From contig JAYKKT010000091.1 of assembly GCA_036023115.1 (NCBI GenBank), positions 35,459,001-35,523,000 of the forward strand: 64,000 nt of DNA, in the 5' to 3' direction. Under the pieces are notes generated by a model. That model ran no database searches, was not told the DNA's origin, and saw nothing but the letters and a program-made list of their open reading frames with translations. The DNA is from Brasenia schreberi (lineage: Eukaryota > Streptophyta > Magnoliopsida > Nymphaeales > Cabombaceae). The position numbers and the translations under genes were made by a program. Position 1 is the stretch's first letter. Every line of letters starts with the position of its first letter. This document shows positions 59,656 through 64,000 of the stretch, piece by piece.

Positions 59656-60510
59656 ATGGCTGACAAAAGTAAAGGCATTGAACTTTCTTCTCATATTGGT
59701 GAATCCTCTGGTCTCTTTGACAAACCAGATCCTTTTGAGATTACCACGACTAAACTGGATGAACGAAATTACATGGAATGGGCACGTTCTGTGGAACTCG
59801 CCATTGTAGCTAGGGGGAGATGGGAACATTTGATGGGTCACTCCTCCACTCCACCGCCACATGACAATCTTTATTCCACCTGGAAACGAGACGATGCCTT
59901 ACTTTCTTCCTGGTTGCTCCAGTCCATGATTCCTTCTATCGCTAAAACTTTCATGTTTTTAGATTCCGCACATGCCATTTGGTGTGCTGTAGCTGAGGCT
60001 TATTCCCGGAAGAAAAATGTTGCCAAAGAATATGAGATTCTGGAACGCATTAGGAAGTGCAAACAAGCCAATCGATCCATCAGTACATACTATGCAGATC
60101 TCCGTGGTCTTTGGGATGAACTCTTCTACTATACCAATATCCAGTGTTCTACTTGTTATATTGAACGACAGGCTGCGCTTGAGAAAAAGAAAGTATTTGA
60201 TTTATTGTGGGGTGTAAATCCAGAATTTGAATCAGTAAAACTGAATATCTTAGGTAGAGACGAACTTCCATCTTTGGGCATTGTTTACTCATTATTAATC
60301 CGCGAAGAAGACCGCAAAAATCTAGAGAAAGATCAGCTTCTTACTCCAGAACAGCATGCCCTTCACGTTAGAGACGACCATTCACATTTTCGTGGTCGAG
60401 GGAGTCTTCCGAGTCGTGGACGTGGCCGGGGTCGACTTACTTCAGAAGATAAAAATAAACTGGTCTGCTCCCATTGTGGTAAATCACGTCATACCAGAGA
60501 TCATTGTTGA
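59656..60510 (+). CDS. Copia gag (intact frame, 284 aa)
   Basis: Starts MADKSKGIELSS. Contains the gag pre-domain and core: LDERNYMEWARSVELAIVAR, then WLLQSMIPSIAKTF and the later RSISTYYADLRGLWDEL block, followed by an Arg-Gly-rich stretch (RGRGSLPSRGRGRGR) and a zinc knuckle C-X2-C-X4-H-X4-C (CSHCGKSRHTRDHC). A TGA follows the last Cys where the family normally reads on into protease, so gag would end here. It could still make a nucleocapsid-like protein if transcribed. Confidence 0.85.
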   Translation: MADKSKGIELSSHIGESSGLFDKPDPFEITTTKLDERNYMEWARSVELAIVARGRWEHLMGHSSTPPPHDNLYSTWKRDDALLSSWLLQSMIPSIAKTFMFLDSAHAIWCAVAEAYSRKKNVAKEYEILERIRKCKQANRSISTYYADLRGLWDELFYYTNIQCSTCYIERQAALEKKKVFDLLWGVNPEFESVKLNILGRDELPSLGIVYSLLIREEDRKNLEKDQLLTPEQHALHVRDDHSHFRGRGSLPSRGRGRGRLTSEDKNKLVCSHCGKSRHTRDHC

Positions 60511-63368
60511 GAATTACATGGTAAACCAGATTACTATCGCACTCGCCCTCCATCAGTTCACTCTGCAGACAGCACTCCTAGCACTAAGGGCATGCAGGAA
60601 ATTCTCAAACGCCTAGAGGGTCTTGAACAACGATTCTCTAAAAAACCTTCTGCTCCACTCAACCATGCTACAATCGCTCAGGCTACCCATACCGTTACGG
60701 GTACTCTCTTCTCTCCTTCCAGTTCCAAATATTGGATAATTGATTCCAGGGCTACAGATCATATGGTGGGCGACTCCACATATTTTTTCACTTACCAGTC
60801 TCTTACAGATCAGGCACCCATTAAATTGGCAGATGATTCCTTCACTTACATGGTTGGATAGGGCAGTGTCTCTACATGTCTTTCAGACTTATCATCCGTA
60901 TATCATGTTCCCAGTTTCCCGCTTAATCTACTTTCTGTCAGCTCTTTAACTCGTACCTTAAATTGTTGTGTGACCTTTCATCCTACTGGTTGTGTATTTC
61001 AGGATCTAAAGACGGGGAAAATCTTTGGACATGGTAAATTACAGAGAGGAGTATACATTCTTGAAGACTCGTTTCCTCCTTCCACCTCCTGCAGTGTTTC
61101 CTCCACACCACCCGCTCCCGATACAGCCCTTCGCCTTTGGCATTATCGTCTTGGTCATCTCCTAGTGTCCAAGATTCCATATATTGTTCCTCAGTTTTGC
61201 GTCAAGTCCAATAAATTTCCGTTCCAATGTGAAGTTTGTCAACGCGAGAAACACCAGAGGGTCTCTTATCCTACAAGTGATTCTCGCCGATCTCAGCCTT
61301 TTGAGCTTATTCATTCTGATGTATGGGATCCTACTGTCCTGCTCCCACAAAAGTATCGGTGCTCGATGGTAGTGTTTCTTTTATTGGATGATTATACACG
61401 GGTTATTGTTGGGTTTATTTACTTAAACAAACCGTTTCCGAAGTATGCATCGAGATATATACCAAAATTTGTCATCTCTACAGTAAAAAATGAGTTTGAG
61501 GTATTCTCGTTGTTATTAAATGTTTTGGAGTCACGATAATGGGTGGGGAATACCTCTAACAAATTAGAACCGTTCTTCTTTTTGTCTTAGAGAGGTATGG
61601 AATTCATGAAATCTTGGCATGTACGTATACCACTCCGAGCAAAATGGGGTTACGAGAGAGGAAACATGGGCACCTTCCTGACTTATGCTCACGAGCATTC
61701 GGCCGTCTCAAGTCATGGCTCCTAGTGTGTTTTGGAAGCCCATAAAGCTGTTCTTACCATGACTGTACCTGAATTAACGGACTCTGTCACAGAAATTCTT
61801 GGGGTTGAAGTCTATGGAAGTTTTGTCTCCTTTTATCCAAATATTTCAAGTACGTGGTAGAGCCTGAGATATTATTTGGAGTGTGTGTCCTTTGTTCATA
61901 TCCGCGCGAGATCGGGATAAACTTGCTGCAAAGTCAGATAAGTGTATTTTTCTGGGCTACTTGACCTCTCAAAAAGGCTATAAATGTTATGATCCTTTGC
62001 TTAAAAAACTATATGTTTCCAGGGATGTTACTTTCTTCGAACTTACACCTTATTATTCTCCTTCCATGGAAACTTCTACACCTACTCCTTGTGTCCTTCC
62101 ACTAGTTCTTAGTGAGGGGGAGTCTTATGAGATAGTTGACCGTCAGAGTGACAACCACCCACCATCCAAAGAGCTTCTGACGTACAAGAAAGGGCACCGA
62201 AAGATTGTGTACACTCAAGAAGACCCATGTGCTAAAGAAATTTCTCCTGAATCAGATCCTCAAGTACGAGTGGACAATGACCTTGAGATTCCTATTGCTG
62301 TTCGCAAAGGTAAGCGTGCATGTGCACGATATCCGATTTCTAATTATGTGTCATATGTCAATACTTCTCAGAGCTATCACACCTTCATTATGAATGCTGC
62401 AAAACAAAAGAACAAAGCTAGATTGGTTGCTAAAGGATATAATCAAGAAGAAGGAATAGATTATGAAGAAACCTATGCACCTATAGCTAGATTAGAAGCT
62501 ATTAGAATGTTTCTCTTACTTATGCTTGCATCATGGATTTCAAATTATATCAAATGGATGTTAAAAGTACTTTTCTAAATGGTTTTATTCAAGAGGAGGT
62601 ATACGTTGAACAACCTCCAGGTTTTAAAAATCATGAACTACCTGACCATGTTTTTAAACTTAAAAAGGCTTTATACGGTTTAAAGCAAGTTCTCCTAGAG
62701 CTTGGTATGAAAGGTTGAGTAAGTTCCTTTTTGAAAATGATTTTTCAAGAGGAAAAGTCAATACTACCACTTTTTATTAAAAACAAAAAGCATGATATTC
62801 TTCTTGTGCAAGTATGTGGATGACATTATGATATCTCAAAACAACTTCAGGAACGGGTATACTTTATTCGAAGTCATCAAATTTGGACATTGAGCTTTAT
62901 TCTGATGCTGACTGGGAAGGTTCTTATGATGACAGGAAGTCAACTACTGGATATATTACGTTACTTGGTGGTAATATTATATCTTGGAAAAGCAAAAAAC
63001 AGACAGTGGTTGCAAGATCTACTGTAGAAGCTGAATATAGAGCTATAGCCCAAGCTATGTGTGAAGGAAAATGGATATCTTCATTGATATCTGAATTAGG
63101 TTATTCAATTAACCATCCTCTATCCTTATATTATGATAGCAGTGCAGCAATTCAGATGGCATCTAATCCAGTATATCATGAAAGGACCAAGCATATAGAA
63201 ATCGACTGCCATTTCATTAGAGAGAAGATATCTAATAAAGAATTCCAGCTGGAGTATGTTCACTCTTCCAAACAGAGGGCTGATTTTTTAACTAAAGCTA
63301 CTACCAGCAAACTATTAAAGGAGACCTTATCCAAGTTGGGTGTCATCAACATCTTTCACCCAACTTGA
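60511..63368 (+). pseudogene. Copia pol remnants: protease, integrase, RT, RNase H
   Basis: Protease region reads YWIIDSRATDHM (60730-60765; active DSG changed to DSR). Integrase: LWHYRLGHLLVSKIP and CEVCQREKHQR with the HSDVWDP block (61135-61330), then frame loss. RT begins [20 protein letters not shown] (62419-62478) and [20 protein letters not shown] (62548-62607), and has a YVDD near 62812 directly before a deletion that joins to RNase H (62883-63368: ELYSDADWEGSYDD, STVEAEYRAIAQ, ERTKHIEIDCHFIREK). Several frameshifts and the missing RT half make it inactive. Confidence 0.88.
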
Positions 63369-63375
63369 GGGGGAG

Positions 63376-63681
63376 TGTTAAGGAAAGTAGTCTTAGCGTG
63401 TAGAAAGAGTCATTACATGTAAATGAGTCATGTCTTATGTCATTTTGAGTCTTATGTTATACTAGAAATAATTAATTGTTAGTAGGGTTAGATTAGGAAA
63501 TTAAGTTATATAGAGTATAAATAAGTAATTAGGGTTAGAGAGAAAGGAAGACAGAATAGGAGAGGACGGCTGCAGAGAGAATCCGATTTTGGGAGATGAA
63601 GGCAGATTGGAGGAATGCCTCCAATCTGCCATCCATTGTAAGTTCTCTTTATATTCAATGATATGAAGTTGATTGACAACA
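63376..63681 (+). repeat. 3' LTR of the degenerate Copia
   Basis: 306 bp, partner of 58887-59182. Confidence 0.92.
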
Positions 63682-63686
63682 GCTTG

Positions 63687-63889
63687 AATGGCAGACACAT
63701 TGAAAAATAGAAATAAAATGATTGGAATTCGGAATGCATGCCATTCTTTAGACTCCTGTAGGTAAGACTTGTCCAACAATATGAAAGTTCCATAAGATCT
63801 TGCTGCTGTGTCTGTAGCTTCAACATGGGCCGTTTGCTGGATCATGAAGAAAAAGAAATTACCTTGAGATTTAGAGAGGCTCTTGTACC
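63687..63889. other. short unassigned stretch after the Copia
   Basis: On the minus strand an open run AHVEATDTAARSYGTFILLD and on to EWHAFRIPI lies behind an AG acceptor-like site. It does not match a family I recognise and may be chance. Confidence 0.2.
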
Positions 63890-64000
63890 AAACCAAACCA
63901 AACCAAGCCCTTTCCCATCATTAAGTAGGTCGGCTACATGGATCGTAAATCACTGTTTCAGCTCTATCTTTAGTAATATTAGCATCTAATTCAAAAAAGC
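63890..64000 (-). mobile_element. RTE-type LINE 3' end, cut by the window edge
   Basis: Starts with an ACCAA repeat (instead of ACA) followed by AAGCCCTTTCCCATCATTAAG and GGTCGGCTACATGGATC, which matches the RTE 3' end but as a different subfamily. It continues to the right, outside the window. Confidence 0.65.

Larger units (their letters stand above)
58887..63681 (+). mobile_element. degenerate Copia LTR retrotransposon
   Basis: 4,795 bp, 5-bp target duplication GCTTG (58882-58886 and 63682-63686). LTRs 58887-59182 (296 bp) and 63376-63681 (306 bp) start TGTTAAGG and end GATTGACAACA; they differ at about seven bases plus a 10-bp indel, so the insertion is clearly older than the Copia at 13.5-18.5 kb. 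The primer-binding site TGGTATCAGA follows the 5' LTR (59183-59192) and the polypurine tract TTGAGGGGGAG precedes the 3' LTR. Gag is open; protease, integrase and RT are broken, and most of the region between RT and RNase H is deleted. Confidence 0.94.

Noticed and set aside
1..64000. CRISPR arrays, operons, phage or defence islands
   Set aside because: No regularly spaced short repeats with unique spacers, no bacterial-style gene clusters or ribosome binding sites; the window is plant nuclear DNA.

Overview
This window is nuclear DNA from a flowering plant. Genes are split by GT-AG introns, exons are rich in plant-only families (a CBL calcium sensor, a plant GT77-type glycosyltransferase, an LHP1-interacting hnRNP Q-like protein), and most of the space between exons is Copia, RTE-LINE, hAT and tRNA-derived SINE sequence plus AT/CT microsatellites. 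I cannot name the species. No bacterial-style operon, CRISPR array or novel defence-type system is visible, and none is claimed. The interesting material is the transposon archaeology.

Layout. 1-195: end of a decayed hAT transposase. 2124-10681 (+): an apparently intact eight-exon CBL1/CBL9-type gene (212 aa) whose third intron holds an RTE element split by a truncated Copia. 10682-12300: intergenic, with two SINEs side by side. 12323-23611 (+): an hnRNP Q/LIF2-like RRM gene that still has a TATA box, telo-box and first exon but is clearly broken. Its first intron contains a very young Copia (identical LTRs, 13546-18480), and its last two exons are each interrupted by a 1-kb hAT element, the pair lying in inverted orientation. 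23612-27651: intergenic, with a degenerate tandem array and an (AT)n tract.

27652-33726 (-): a three-exon glycosyltransferase gene (about 342 aa, type II membrane protein) that looks intact; its introns hold a 5'-truncated RTE with an 18-bp target duplication and SINEs. 33727-44593: mostly repeats, including an old Copia with LTRs of about 0.8 kb (35786-40119). 44594-46406 (+): a CCDC97-like gene with two frameshifts and a nonsense codon. 46521-57520: RTE elements, one inserted inside another, and a third full-length one on the opposite strand that itself received a hAT element. 58887-63681 (+): a degenerate Copia with LTRs about 2-3% diverged. 63890-64000: the 3' end of one more RTE.

Functionally, only the CBL gene and the glycosyltransferase gene look able to make full proteins. 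The CBL protein would be a lipid-anchored Ca2+ sensor that recruits CIPK kinases; the glycosyltransferase would act in the Golgi. These genes share no pathway and are simply neighbours. Insertion order can be read from nesting and target-site duplications: RTE before hAT at 54.9-56.1 kb, RTE before RTE at 48-51 kb, and RTE before Copia at 3.8-5.4 kb.
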